Assembly (NCBI RefSeq): GCF_910591885.1
Contig: NW_025963601.1
Span: 62,001 to 126,000, forward strand
Origin: Bombus terrestris
Lineage: Eukaryota; Arthropoda; Insecta; Hymenoptera; Apidae
DNA: 64,000 nt
Direction: 5' to 3'
How positions within the stretch are numbered: the stretch's first letter is position 1; each line of letters opens with the position of its first letter. Of this stretch, positions 12,301 to 27,270 are shown in pieces. The position numbers and the translations under genes are program-made. The notes under the pieces are model-generated. The model was given only the letters and a program-made list of their open reading frames with translations. It had not been told where the DNA came from and searched no databases.

Positions 12301-15300
12301 CACCGTGGGACAACGTGGGACAACGTGGGACAACGTGGGAAACCATGGAACAACGTGGGACAACGTGGGACACCGTTGGACATCGTTGGACATCGTTGGA
12401 CACCGTGGGACAACGTGGGACAACGTGGGAAAACGTGGGACAACGTGGGACACCGTTGGACATCGCTGGACACCGTTGGACATCGTTGGACACCGTGGGA
12501 CAACGTGGGACAACGTGGGACATCGTGGGACAACGTGGGACAACGTGGGACAACGTGGGACAACGTGGGACAACGTGGGACAACGTGGGACAACGTGGGA
12601 CATCGTGGGACAACGTGGGACAACGTGGGACAACGTGGGACAACGTGGGACAACGTGGGACAACGTGGGACAACGTGGGACAACGTGGGACAACGTGGGA
12701 CACCGTTGGACATCGCTGGACACCGTTGGACATCGTTGGACACCGTGGGACAACGTGGGACAACGTGGGACAACGTGGGACACCGTTGGACACCGTTGGA
12801 CACCGTTGGACACCGTTGGACATCGTTGGACACCGTGGGACAACGTGGGACAACGTGGGACAACGTGGGACATCGTGGGACAACGTGGGACAACGTGGGA
12901 CAACGTGGGACAACGTTGGACATCGTTGGACACCGTTGGACACCGTGGGACAACGTGGGACAACGTGGGACAACGTGGGACAACGTGGGACAACGTGGGA
13001 CAACGTGGGACAACGTGGGACAACGTGGGACAACGTGGGACAACGTGGGACAACGCGGGACAACGTGGGACAACGTGGGACAACGTGGGACAACGTGGGA
13101 CATCGTGGGACAACGTGGGACAACGTGGGACAACGTGGGACAACGTGGGACAACGTGGGACACCGTTGGACATCGTTGGACACCGTGGGACAACGTGGGA
13201 CAACGTGGGACAACGTGGGACACCGTTGGACACCGTTGGACACCGTTGGACACCGTTGGACATCGTTGGACACCGTGGGACAACGTGGGACAACGTGGGA
13301 AACCATGGAACAACGTGGGACAACGTGGGACACCGTTGGACATCGTTGGACAACGTGGGACAACGTGGGACAACGTGGGACAACGTGGGACAACGTGGGA
13401 CAACGTGGGACAACGTGGGACAACGTGGGACAACGTGGGACATCGTGGGACAACGTGGGACAACGTGGGACAACGTGGGACAACGTGGGACACCGTTGGA
13501 CAACGTGGGACACCGTTGGACATCGTTGGACACCGTGGGACAACGTGGGACAACGTGGGACCACGTGGGACAACGTGGGACAACGTGGGACAACGTGGGA
13601 CAACGTGGGACAACGTGGGACAACGTGGGACAACGTGGGACAACGTGGGACAACGTGGGACAACGTGGGACACCGTTGGACATCGTTGGACACCGTGGGA
13701 CACCGTGGGACAACGTGGGACAACGTGGGACAACGTGGGACAACGTGGGACAACGTGGGAAACCATGGAACAACGTGGGACAACGTGGGACACCGTTGGA
13801 CATCGTTGGACAACGTGGGACAACGTGGGACAACGTGGGACAACGTGGGACAACGTGGGACACCGTTGGACACCGTGGGACACCGTTGGACACCGTTGGA
13901 CATCGTTGGACACCGTGGGACAACGTGGGACAACGTGGGACAACGTGGGACAACGTGGGACAACGTGGGACAACGTGGGACAACGTGGGACAACGTGGGA
14001 CAACGTGGGACAACGTGGGACAACGTGGGACAACGTGGGACAACGTGGGACAACGTGGGACATCGTGGGACAACGTGGGACAACGTGGGACAACGTGGGA
14101 CAACGTGGGACATCGTTGGACACCGTTGGACATCGTTGGACACCGTGGGACAACGTGGGACAACGTGGGACAACGTGGGACAACGTGGGACAACGTGGGA
14201 CACCGTTGGACATCGCTGGACACCGTTGGACATCGTTGGACACCGTGGGACAACGTGGGACAACGTGGGACAACGTGGGACAACGTGGGACAACGTGGGA
14301 CACCGTTGGACATCGCTGGACACCGTTGGACATCGTGGGACAACGTGGGACAACGTGGGACAACGTGGGACAACGTGGGACAACGTGGGACAACGTGGGA
14401 CAACGTGGGACAACGTGGGACAACGTGGGACAACGTTGGACATCGTTGGACACCGTTGGACACCGTGGGACAACGTGGGACAACGTGGGACAACGTGGGA
14501 CAACGTGGGACAACGTGGGACAACGTGGGACAACGTGGGACAACGTGGGACAACGTGGGACAACGTGGGACAACGTGGGACAACGTGGGACAACGTGGGA
14601 CATCGTGGGACAACGTGGGACAACGTGGGACAACGTGGGACAACGTGGGACACCGTTGGACATCGTTGGACACCGTGGGACAACGTGGGACAACGTGGGA
14701 CAACGTGGGAAACCATGGAACAACGTGGGACAACGTGGGACACCGTTGGACATCGTTGGACAACGTGGGACAACGTGGGACAACGTGGGACAACGTGGGA
14801 CAACGTGGGACAACGTGGGACAACGTGGGACACCGTTGGACACCGTGGGACACCGTTGGACACCGTTGGACATCGTTGGACACCGTGGGACAACGTGGGA
14901 CAACGTGGGACAACGTGGGACAACGTGGGACAACGTGGGACAACGTGGGACAACGTGGGACAACGTGGGACAACGTGGGACAACGTGGGACAACGTGGGA
15001 CAACGTGGGACAACGTGGGACAACGTGGGACAACGTGGGACAACGTGGGACACCGTTGGACAACGTGGGACACCGTTGGACATCGTTGGACACCGTGGGA
15101 CAACGTGGGACAACGTGGGACCACGTGGGACAACGTGGGACAACGTGGGACAACGTGGGACAACGTGGGACAACGTGGGACAACGTGGGACAACGTGGGA
15201 CACCGTTGGACACCGTTGGACACCGTTGGACACCGTTGGACATCGTTGGACACCGTGGGACAACGTGGGACAACGTGGGACAACGTGGGAAACCATGGAA

Positions 15301-16450
15301 CAACGTGGGACAACGTGGGACACCGTTGGACATCGTTGGACATCGTTGGACACCGTGGGACAACGTGGGACAACGTGGGACAACGTGGGACAACGTGGGA
15401 CAACGTGGGAGAACGTGGGACATCGTGGGACACCGTTGGACACCGTGGGACAACGTGGGACAACGTGGGACAACGTGGGACATCGTGGGACAACGTGGGA
15501 CAACGTGGGACAACGTGGGACAACGTGGGACAACGTGGGACACCGTTGGACACCGTTGGACACCGTTGGACACCGTTGGACATCGTTGGACACCGTGGGA
15601 CAACGTGGGACAACGTGGGACATCGTGGGAAACCATGGAACAACGTGGGACAACGTGGGACACCGTTGGACATCGTTGGACATCGTTGGACACCGTGGGA
15701 CAACGTCGGACAACGTGGGACAACGTGGGACATCGTGGGACAACGTGGGACAACGTGGGACAACGTGGGACAACGTGGGACAACGTGGGACACCGTTGGA
15801 CACCGTGGGACACCGTTGGACACCGTTGGACATCGTTGGACACCGTGGGACAACGTGGGACAACGTGGGACAACGTGGGACAACGTGGGACATCGTGGGA
15901 CAACGTGGGACAACGTGGGACAACGTGGGACAACGTGGGACATCGTGGGACAACGTGGGACAACGTGGGACAACGTGGGACATCGTGGGACAACGTGGGA
16001 CAACGTGGGACAACGTGGGACAACGTGGGACACCGTTGGACACCGTTGGACACCGTTGGACACCGTTGGACACCGTTGGACATCGTTGGACACAGTGGGA
16101 CAACGTGGGACAACGTGGGACAACGTGGGAAACCATGGAACAACGTGGGACAACGTGGGACACCGTTGGACATCGTTGGACATCGTTGGACACCGTGGGA
16201 CAACGTGGGACAACGTGGGACAACGTGGGACAACGTGGGACAACGTGGGAGAACGTGGGACATCGTGGGACACCGTTGGACACCGTGGGACAACGTGGGA
16301 CAACGTGGGACAACGTGGGACAACGTGGGACAACGTGGGACAACGTGGGACAACGTGGGACAACGTGGGACATCGTGGGACAACGTGGGACAACGTGGGA
16401 CAACGTGGGACAACGTGGGACAACGTGGGACAACGTGGGACAACGTGGGA
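9001..16450. repeat. Macro-copy A of region I (7,450 bp)
   Basis: A complete macro-copy, opening with the 310-bp marker block and ending just before the next one. Against copy B it keeps a constant offset of 7,450 bp at taacgtggga (9,001/16,451), caacgtggca (9,041/16,491), caacttggga (9,261/16,711), catcgctgaa (10,291/17,741), caacgttgga (10,481/17,931), cacagttgga (11,631/19,081) and cacagtggga (12,261/19,711). The first 3.3 kb or so is therefore collinear with B. Beyond that, B has lost material. Copy A has one caacgtgggg unit at 11,621 that I did not see at the matching place in B, which is a private substitution. It is the longest complete copy in the window and the best reference for the family. 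Confidence 0.8.
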
Positions 16451-16760
16451 TAACGTGGGACAACGTGGGACAACGTGGGACAACGTGGGACAACGTGGCA
16501 CAACGTGGGACAACGTGGGACACCGTTGGACATCGTTGGACAACGTGGGACAACGTGGGACAACGTGGGACAACGTGGGACAACGTGGGACAACGTGGGA
16601 CAACGTGGGACAACGTGGGACACCGTTGGACACCGTTGGACATCGTTGGACACCGTGGGACAACGTGGGACAACGTGGGACAACGTGGGACAACGTGGGA
16701 CAACGTGGGACAACTTGGGACAACGTCGGACAACGTGGGACAACGTGGGACAACGTGTGA
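16451..16760. repeat. 310-bp marker block, copy B
   Basis: All 31 units agree with 9,001-9,310 in order and kind, with rare units at 16,451, 16,491, 16,711, 16,721 and 16,751. It lies exactly 7,450 bp from the previous block. Confidence 0.9.
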
Positions 16761-19700
16761 CAACGTGGGACATCGTGGGACAACGTGGGACAACGTGGGA
16801 CAACGTGGGACAACGTGGGACATCGTGGGACAACGTGGGACAACGTGGGACAACGTGGGACACCGTTGGACACCGTTGGACACCGTTGGACACCGTTGGA
16901 CATCGTTGGACACCGTGGGACAACGTGGGACAACGTGGGACAACGTGGGAAACCATGGAACAACGTGGGACAACGTGGGACACCGTTGGACATCGTTGGA
17001 CATCGTTGGACACCGTGGGACAACGTGGGACAACGTGGGACAACGTGGGAAACCATGGAACAACGTGGGACAACGTGGGACACCGTTGGACATCGTTGGA
17101 CATCGTTGGACATCGTGGGACACCGTTGGACATCGTTGGACACCGTTGGACATCGTTGGACACCGTGGGACAACGTGGGACAACGTGGGACAACGTGGGA
17201 CAACGTGGGACACCGTTGGACACCGTTGGACATCGTTGGACACCGTTGGACACCGTTGGACATCGTTGGACATCGTTGGACATCGTGGGACACCGTTGGA
17301 CATCGCTGGACACCGTTGGACATCGTTGGACACCGTGGGACAACGTGGGACAACGTGGGACACCGTTGGACACCGTGGGACAACGTGGGACAACGTGGGA
17401 CAACGTGGGACAACGTGGGACAACGTGGGACACCGTTGGACACCGTTGGACATCGTTGGACATCGTTGGACATCGTGGGACACCGTTGGACAACGTGGGA
17501 CAACGTGGGACAACGTGGGACAACGTGGGACAACGTGGGACAACGTGGGACAACGTGGGAAAACGTGGGACAACGTGGGACACCGTTGGACATCGCTGGA
17601 CACCGTTGGACATCGTTGGACACCGTGGGACAACGTGGGACAACGTGGGACAACGTGGGACAACGTGGGACAACGTGGGACAACGTGGGACAACGTGGGA
17701 CAACGTGGGAAAACGTGGGACAACGTGGGACACCGTTGGACATCGCTGAACACCGTTGGACATCGTTGGACACCGTGGGACAACGTGGGACAACGTGGGA
17801 CAACGTGGGACAACGTGGGACAACGTGGGACAACGTGGGACAACGTGGGACAACGTGGGACAACGTGGGACAACGTGGGACAACGTGGGACAACGTGGGA
17901 CATCGTGGGACAACGTGGGACAACGTGGGACAACGTTGGACAACGTGGGACAACGTGGGACAACGTGGGACAACGTGGGACAACGTGGGACAACGTGGGA
18001 CATCGTGGGACTACGTGGGACAACGTGGGACAACGTGGGACAACGTGGGACATCGTTGGACACCGTTGGACACCGTGGGACAACGTGGGACAACGTGGGA
18101 CCACGTGGGACAACGTGGGACAACGTGGGACAACGTGGGACAACGTGGGACAACGTGGGACAACGTGGGACAACGTGGGACAACGTGGGACAACGTGGGA
18201 CACCGTTGGACACCGTGGGACACCGTTGGACACCGTTGGACATCGTTGGACACCGTGGGACAACGTGGGACAACGTGGGACAACGTGGGACAACGTGGGA
18301 CAACGTGGGACACCGTTGGACATCGTTGGACATCGTTGGACATCGTTGGACATCGTGGGACACCGTTGGACATCGTTGGACATCGTTGGACACCGTTGGA
18401 CATCGTTGGACATCGTTGGACATCGTTGGACACCGTTGGACACCGTTGGACACCGTTGGACATCGTTGGACACCGTGGGACAACGTGGGACAACGTGGGA
18501 CAACGTGGGACAACGTGGGACAACGTGGGACAACGTGGGACATCGTGGGACAACGTGGGACAACGTGGGACAACGTGGGACAACGTGGGACAACGTGGGA
18601 CACCGTTGGACACCGTGGGACACCGTTGGACACCGTTGGACATCGTTGGACACCGTGGGACAACGTGGGACAACGTGGGACAACGTGGGACACCGTTGGA
18701 CATCGTTGGACACCGTGGGACAACGTGGGACAACGTGGGACAACGTGGGAGAACGTGGGACAACGTGGGACAACGTGGGACAACGTGGGACAACGTGGGA
18801 CAACGTGGGACAACGTGGGACATCGTGGGACAACGTGGGACAACGTGGGACAACGTGGGACAACGTGGGACACCGTTGGACAACGTGGGACACCGTTGGA
18901 CATCGTTGGACACCGTGGGACAACGTGGGACAACGTGGGACCACGTGGGACAACGTGGGACAACGTGGGACAACGTGGGACAACGTGGGACAACGTGGGA
19001 CAACGTGGGACAACGTGGGACATCGTGGGACAACGTGGGACAACGTGGGACAACGTGGGACAACGTGGGACAACGTGGGACACAGTTGGACATCGTTGGA
19101 CACCGTGGGACACCGTGGGACAACGTGGGACAACGTGGGACAACGTGGGACAACGTGGGAAACCATGGAACAACGTGGGACAACGTGGGACACCGTTGGA
19201 CATCGTTGGACAACGTGGGACAACGTGGGACAACGTGGGACAACGTGGGACAACGTGGGACAACGTGGGACACCGTTGGACACCGTGGGACACCGTTGGA
19301 CACCGTTGGACATCGTTGGACACCGTGGGACAACGTGGGACAACGTGGGACAACGTGGGACAACGTGGGACAACGTGGGACAACGTGGGACAACGTGGGA
19401 CAACGTGGGACAACGTGGGACAACGTGGGACAACGTGGGACAACGTGGGACACCGTTGGACAACGTGGGACACCGTTGGACATCGTTGGACACCGTGGGA
19501 CAACGTGGGACAACGTGGGACAACGTGGGACAACGTGGGACAACGTGGGACACCGTTGGACATCGTTGGACATCGTTGGACATCGTGGGACACCGTTGGA
19601 CATCGTTGGACATCGTTGGACACCGTTGGACACCGTTGGACAACGTGGGACATCGTGGGACAACGTGGGACAACGTGGGACAACGTGGGACAACGTGGGA

Positions 19701-20630
19701 CACCGTTGGACACAGTGGGACACCGTTGGACACCGTTGGACACCGTTGGACACCGTGGGACAACGTGGGACAACGTGGGACAACGTGGGAAACCATGGAA
19801 CAACGTGGGACAACGTGGGACACCGTTGGACATCGTTGGACATCGTTGGACACCGTGGGACAACGTGGGACAACGTGGGAAAACGTGGGACAACGTGGGA
19901 CACCGTTGGACATCGCTGGACACCGTTGGACATCGTTGGACACCGTGGGACAACGTGGGACAACGTGGGACATCGTGGGACAACGTGGGACAACGTGGGA
20001 CAACGTGGGACAACGTGGGACAACGTGGGACAACGTGGGACAACGTGGGACATCGTGGGACAACGTGGGACAACGTGGGACAACGTGGGACAACGTGGGA
20101 CAACGTGGGACAACGTGGGACACCGTTGGACATCGCTGGACACCGTTGGACATCGTTGGACACCGTGGGACAACGTGGGACAACGTGGGACAACGTGGGA
20201 CACCGTTGGACACCGTTGGACACCGTTGGACACCGTTGGACATCGTTGGACACCGTGGGACAACGTGGCACAACGTGGGACAACGTGGGACATCGTGGGA
20301 CAACGTGGGACAACGTGGGACAACGTGGGACAACGTTGGACATCGTTGGACACCGTTGGACACCGTGGGACAACGTGGGACAACGTGGGACAACGTGGGA
20401 CAACGTGGGACAACGTGGGACAACGTGGGACAACGTGGGACAACGTGGGACAACGTGGGACAACGTGGGACAACGTGGGACAACGTGGGACACCGTTGGA
20501 CATCGTTGGACACCGTGGGACACCGTGGGACAACGTGGGACAACGTGGGACAACGTGGGACAACGTGGGACAACGTGGGAAACCATGGAACAACGTGGGA
20601 CAACGTGGGACACCGTTGGACATCGTTGGA

Positions 20631-20920
20631 CAACGTGGGACAACGTGGGACAACGTGGGACAACGTGGGACAACGTGGGACAACGTGGGACAACGTGGGA
20701 CAACGTGGGACAACGTGGGACACCGTGGGACAACGTGGGACAACGTGGGACAACGTGGGACAACGTGGGACAACGTGGGACAACGTGGGACAACGTGGGA
20801 CAACGTGGGACAACGTGGGACAACGTGGGACAACGTGGGACAACGTGGGACAACGTGGGACAACGTGGGACATCGTGGGACAACGTGGGACAACGTGGGA
20901 CAACGTGGGACAACGTGGGA
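20631..20920 (+). repeat. Run of 29 GGG-bearing units in copy B
   Basis: All 29 units keep GGGA, including a caccgtggga at 20,721 and a catcgtggga at 20,871. A three-unit break (20,921-20,950) separates it from another run of 27 such units ending at 21,220. Together they make the densest G3-tract zone in region I. Confidence 0.7.
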
Positions 20921-21180
20921 CATCGTTGGACACCGTTGGACATCGTTGGACACCGTGGGACAACGTGGGACAACGTGGGACAACGTGGGACAACGTGGGA
21001 CAACGTGGGACAACGTGGGACAACGTGGGACAACGTGGGACAACGTGGGACAACGTGGGACAACGTGGGACAACGTGGGACAACGTGGGACAACGTGGGA
21101 CATCGTGGGACAACGTGGGACAACGTGGGACAACGTGGGACAACGTGGGACAACGTGGGACAACGTGGGACAACGTGGGA

Positions 21181-21490
21181 TAACGTGGGACAACGTGGGA
21201 CAACGTGGGACAACGTGGGACAACGTGGCACAACGTGGGACAACGTGGGACACCGTTGGACATCGTTGGACAACGTGGGACAACGTGGGACAACGTGGGA
21301 CAACGTGGGACAACGTGGGACAACGTGGGACAACGTGGGACAACGTGGGACACCGTTGGACACCGTTGGACATCGTTGGACACCGTGGGACAACGTGGGA
21401 CAACGTGGGACAACGTGGGACAACGTGGGACAACGTGGGACAACTTGGGACAACGTCGGACAACGTGGGACAACGTGGGACAACGTGTGA
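21181..21490. repeat. 310-bp marker block, copy C
   Basis: All 31 units agree with the block at 9,001. Rare units lie at 21,181, 21,221, 21,441, 21,451 and 21,481. The right 22 units are repeated immediately downstream by a 330-bp tandem duplication. It lies 4,730 bp from the previous block. Confidence 0.9.
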
Positions 21491-21930
21491 CAACGTGGGA
21501 CATCGTGGGACAACGTGGGACAACGTGGGACAACGTGGGACAACGTGGGACATCGTGGGACAACGTGGGACAACGTGGGACAACGTGGGACACCGTTGGA
21601 CACCGTGGGACAACGTGGGACAACGTGGGACAACGTGGGACAACGTGGGACAACGTGGGACAACGTGGGACAACGTGGGACACCGTTGGACACCGTTGGA
21701 CATCGTTGGACACCGTGGGACAACGTGGGACAACGTGGGACAACGTGGGACAACGTGGGACAACGTGGGACAACTTGGGACAACGTCGGACAACGTGGGA
21801 CAACGTGGGACAACGTGTGACAACGTGGGACATCGTGGGACAACGTGGGACAACGTGGGACAACGTGGGACAACGTGGGACATCGTGGGACAACGTGGGA
21901 CAACGTGGGACAACGTGGGACACCGTTGGA
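21281..21930. repeat. 330-bp tandem duplication inside copy C
   Basis: The two halves, about 21,281-21,600 and 21,601-21,930, share caacttggga (21,441/21,771), caacgtcgga (21,451/21,781), caacgtgtga (21,481/21,811) and catcgtggga (21,501/21,831 and 21,551/21,881). The other macro-copies have this stretch once. At the join, unit 21,601 is caccgtggga where one parent position has caccgttgga (21,931) and the other caacgtggga (21,271). This is consistent with an exchange inside the unit. Confidence 0.85.
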
Positions 21931-24900
21931 CACCGTTGGACACCGTTGGACACCGTTGGACATCGTTGGACACCGTGGGACAACGTGGGACAACGTGGGA
22001 CAACGTGGGAAACCATGGAACAACGTGGGACAACGTGGGACACCGTTGGACATCGTTGGACATCGTTGGACACCGTGGGACAACGTGGGACAACGTGGGA
22101 CAACGTGGGAAACCATGGAACAACGTGGGACAACGTGGGACACCGTTGGACATCGTTGGACATCGTTGGACATCGTGGGACACCGTTGGACATCGTTGGA
22201 CACCGTTGGACATCGTTGGACACCGTGGGACAACGTGGGACAACGTGGGACAACGTGGGACAACGTGGGACACCGTTGGACACCGTTGGACATCGTTGGA
22301 CACCGTTGGACACCGTTGGACATCGTTGGACATCGTTGGACATCGTGGGACACCGTTGGACATCGCTGGACACCGTTGGACATCGTTGGACACCGTGGGA
22401 CAACGTGGGACAACGTGGGACACCGTTGGACACCGTGGGACAACGTGGGACAACGTGGGACAACGTGGGACAACGTGGGACAACGTGGGACACCGTTGGA
22501 CACCGTTGGACATCGTTGGACATCGTTGGACATCGTGGGACACCGTTGGACAACGTGGGACAACGTGGGACAACGTGGGACAACGTGGGACAACGTGGGA
22601 CAACGTGGGACAACGTGGGAAAACGTGGGACAACGTGGGACACCGTTGGACATCGCTGGACACCGTTGGACATCGTTGGACACCGTGGGACAACGTGGGA
22701 CAACGTGGGACAACGTGGGACAACGTGGGACAACGTGGGACAACGTGGGACAACGTGGGACAACGTGGGAAAACGTGGGACAACGTGGGACACCGTTGGA
22801 CATCGCTGAACACCGTTGGACATCGTTGGACACCGTGGGACAACGTGGGACAACGTGGGACAACGTGGGACAACGTGGGACAACGTGGGACAACGTGGGA
22901 CAACGTGGGACACCGTTGGACACCGTGGGACACCGTTGGACACCGTTGGACATCGTTGGACACCGTGGGACAACGTGGGACAACGTGGGACAACGTGGGA
23001 CAACGTGGGACAACGTGGGACACCGTTGGACATCGTTGGACATCGTTGGACATCGTTGGACATCGTGGGACACCGTTGGACATCGTTGGACATCGTTGGA
23101 CACCGTTGGACATCGTTGGACATCGTTGGACATCGTTGGACACCGTTGGACACCGTTGGACACCGTTGGACATCGTTGGACACCGTGGGACAACGTGGGA
23201 CAACGTGGGACAACGTGGGACAACGTGGGACAACGTGGGACAACGTGGGACATCGTGGGACAACGTGGGACAACGTGGGACAACGTGGGACAACGTGGGA
23301 CAACGTGGGACACCGTTGGACACCGTGGGACACCGTTGGACACCGTTGGACATCGTTGGACACCGTGGGACAACGTGGGACAACGTGGGACAACGTGGGA
23401 CACCGTTGGACATCGTTGGACACCGTGGGACAACGTGGGACAACGTGGGACAACGTGGGAGAACGTGGGACAACGTGGGACAACGTGGGACAACGTGGGA
23501 CAACGTGGGACAACGTGGGACAACGTGGGACATCGTGGGACAACGTGGGACAACGTGGGACAACGTGGGACAACGTGGGACACCGTTGGACAACGTGGGA
23601 CACCGTTGGACATCGTTGGACACCGTGGGACAACGTGGGACAACGTGGGACCACGTGGGACAACGTGGGACAACGTGGGACAACGTGGGACAACGTGGGA
23701 CAACGTGGGACAACGTGGGACAACGTGGGACATCGTGGGACAACGTGGGACAACGTGGGACAACGTGGGACAACGTGGGACAACGTGGGACACAGTTGGA
23801 CATCGTTGGACACCGTGGGACACCGTGGGACAACGTGGGACAACGTGGGACAACGTGGGACAACGTGGGACAACGTGGGAAACCATGGAACAACGTGGGA
23901 CAACGTGGGACACCGTTGGACATCGTTGGACAACGTGGGACAACGTGGGACAACGTGGGACAACGTGGGACAACGTGGGACAACGTGGGACACCGTTGGA
24001 CACCGTGGGACACCGTTGGACACCGTTGGACATCGTTGGACACCGTGGGACAACGTGGGACAACGTGGGACAACGTGGGACAACGTGGGACAACGTGGGA
24101 CAACGTGGGACAACGTGGGACAACGTGGGACAACGTGGGACAACGTGGGACAACGTGGGACACCGTTGGACAACGTGGGACACCGTTGGACATCGTTGGA
24201 CACCGTGGGACAACGTGGGACAACGTGGGACAACGTGGGACAACGTGGGACAACGTGGGACACCGTTGGACATCGTTGGACATCGTTGGACATCGTGGGA
24301 CACCGTTGGACATCGTTGGACATCGTTGGACACCGTTGGACACCGTTGGACAACGTGGGACATCGTGGGACAACGTGGGACAACGTGGGACAACGTGGGA
24401 CAACGTGGGACACCGTTGGACACAGTGGGACACCGTTGGACACCGTTGGACACCGTTGGACACCGTGGGACAACGTGGGACAACGTGGGACAACGTGGGA
24501 AACCGTGGAACAACGTGGGACAACGTGGGACACCGTTGGACATCGTTGGACATCGTTGGACACCGTGGGACAACGTGGGACAACGTGGGAAAACGTGGGA
24601 CAACGTGGGACACCGTTGGACATCGCTGGACACCGTTGGACATCGTTGGACACCGTGGGACAACGTGGGACAACGTGGGACATCGTGGGACAACGTGGGA
24701 CAACGTGGGACAACGTGGGACAACGTGGGACAACGTGGGACAACGTGGGACAACGTGGGACATCGTGGGACAACGTGGGACAACGTGGGACAACGTGGGA
24801 CAACGTGGGACAACGTGGGACAACGTGGGACACCGTTGGACATCGCTGGACACCGTTGGACATCGTTGGACACCGTGGGACAACGTGGGACAACGTGGGA

Positions 24901-27270
24901 CAACGTGGGACACCGTTGGACACCGTTGGACACCGTTGGACACCGTTGGACATCGTTGGACACCGTGGGACAACGTGGGACAACGTGGGACAACGTGGGA
25001 CATCGTGGGACAACGTGGGACAACGTGGGACAACGTGGGACAACGTTGGACATCGTTGGACACCGTTGGACACCGTGGGACAACGTGGGACAACGTGGGA
25101 CAACGTGGGACAACGTGGGACAACGTGGGACAACGTGGGACAACGTGGGACAACGTGGGACAACGTGGGACAACGTGGGACAACGTGGGACAACGTGGGA
25201 CACCGTTGGACATCGTTGGACACCGTGGGACACCGTGGGACAACGTGGGACAACGTGGGACAACGTGGGACAACGTGGGACAACGTGGGAAACCATGGGA
25301 CAACGTGGGACAACGTGGGACACCGTTGGACATCGTTGGACAACGTGGGACAACGTGGGACAACGTGGGACAACGTGGGACAACGTGGGACACCGTTGGA
25401 CACCGTGGGACACCGTTGGACACCGTTGGACATCGTTGGACACCGTGGGACAACGTGGGACAACGTGGGACAACGTGGGACAACGTGGGACAACGTGGGA
25501 CAACGTGGGACAACGTGGGACAACGTGGGACAACGTGGGACAACGTGGGACAACGTGGGACAACGTGGGACAACGTGGGACAACGTGGGACATCGTGGGA
25601 CAACGTGGGACAACGTGGGACAACGTGGGACAACGTGGGACATCGTTGGACACCGTTGGACATCGTTGGACACCGTGGGACAACGTGGGACAACGTGGGA
25701 CAACGTGGGACAACGTGGGACAACGTGGGACACCGTTGGACATCGCTGGACACCGTTGGACATCGTTGGACACCGTGGGACAACGTGGGACAACGTGGGA
25801 CAACGTGGGACAACGTGGGACACCGTTGGACATCGCTGGACACCGTTGGACATCGTGGGACAACGTGGGACAACGTGGGACAACGTGGGACAACGTGGGA
25901 CAACGTGGGACATCGTGGGACAACGTGGGACAACGTGGGACAACGTGGGACAACGTTGGACATCGTTGGACACCGTTGGACACCGTGGGACAACGTGGGA
26001 CAACGTGGGACAACGTGGGACAACGTTGGACAACGTGGGACAACGTGGGACAACGTGGGACAACGTGGGACAACGTGGGACAACGTGGGACAACGTGGGA
26101 CAACGTGGGACAACGTGGGACAACGTGGGACATCGTGGGACAACGTGGGACAACGTGGGACAACGTGGGACAACGTGGGACAACGTGGGACACCGTTGGA
26201 CATCGTTGGACACCGTGGGACAACGTGGGACAACGTGGGACAACGTGGGAAACCATGGAACAACGTGGGACAACGTGGGACACCGTTGGACATCGTTGGA
26301 CAACGTGGGACAACGTGGGACAACGTGGGACAACGTGGGACAACGTGGGACAACGTGGGACAACGTGGGACACCGTTGGACACCGTGGGACACCGTTGGA
26401 CACCGTTGGACATCGTTGGACACCGTGGGACAACGTGGGACAACGTGGGACAACGTGGGACAACGTGGGACAACGTGGGACAACGTGGGACAACGTGGGA
26501 CAACGTGGGACAACGTGGGACAACGTGGGACAACGTGGGACATCGTGGGACAACGTGGGACAACGTGGGACAACGTGGGACAACGTGGGACACCGTTGGA
26601 CAACGTGGGACACCGTTGGACATCGTTGGACACCGTGGGACAACGTGGGACAACGTGGGACCACGTGGGACAACGTGGGACAACGTGGGACAACGTGGGA
26701 CAACGTGGGACAACGTGGGACACCGTTGGACACCGTTGGACACCGTTGGACACCGTTGGACATCGTTGGACACCGTGGGACAACGTGGGACAACGTGGGA
26801 CAACGTGGGAAACCATGGAACAACGTGGGACAACGTGGGACACCGTTGGACATCGTTGGACATCGTTGGACACCGTGGGACAACGTGGGACAACGTGGGA
26901 CAACGTGGGACAACGTGGGACAACGTGGGAAACCATGGAACAACGTGGGACAACGTGGGACACCGTTGGACATCGTTGGACATCGTTGGACACCGTGGGA
27001 CAACGTCGGACAACGTGGGACAACGTGGGACATCGTGGGACAACGTGGGACAACGTGGGACAACGTGGGACAACGTGGGACAACGTGGGACAACGTGGGA
27101 CATCGTGGGACAACGTGGGACAACGTGGGACAACGTGGGACAACGTGGGACACCGTTGGACACCGTTGGACACCGTTGGACACCGTTGGACACCGTTGGA
27201 CATCGTTGGACACAGTGGGACAACGTGGGACAACGTGGGACAACGTGGGACAACGTGGGACAACGTGGGA

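Larger units (their letters stand above)
16451..21180. repeat. Macro-copy B of region I (4,730 bp, internally deleted)
   Basis: It opens with the same 310-bp block as copy A and follows A unit by unit to about 19.7-20.3 kb, then jumps. The caacgcggga unit of A (13,051) has no partner here. The aaccatggaa unit at 20,581 pairs with 13,761 in A (offset 6,820), and catcgtggga at 21,101 pairs with 16,371 (offset 4,730). In total 2,720 bp are missing relative to A, in at least two steps, all in multiples of 10. Private changes include catcgtggga at 17,901, ctacgtggga at 18,011 and caacgtggca at 20,261. Its right end contains two long runs of GGG-bearing units (20,631-20,920 and 20,951-21,220). Confidence 0.75.
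21181..27270. repeat. Macro-copy C of region I (6,090 bp)
   Basis: Third complete macro-copy. It begins with the 310-bp marker block, whose right part is duplicated at an offset of 330 bp, so caacttggga appears at both 21,441 and 21,771 and caacgtgtga at 21,481 and 21,811. Shared markers with B include catcgctgaa (22,801 against 17,741), cacagttgga (23,791 against 19,081) and cacagtggga (24,421 against 19,711). Two private alterations of the aaccatggaa unit occur here: aaccgtggaa at 24,501 and aaccatggga at 25,291, each one step back toward the standard unit. Confidence 0.75.
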
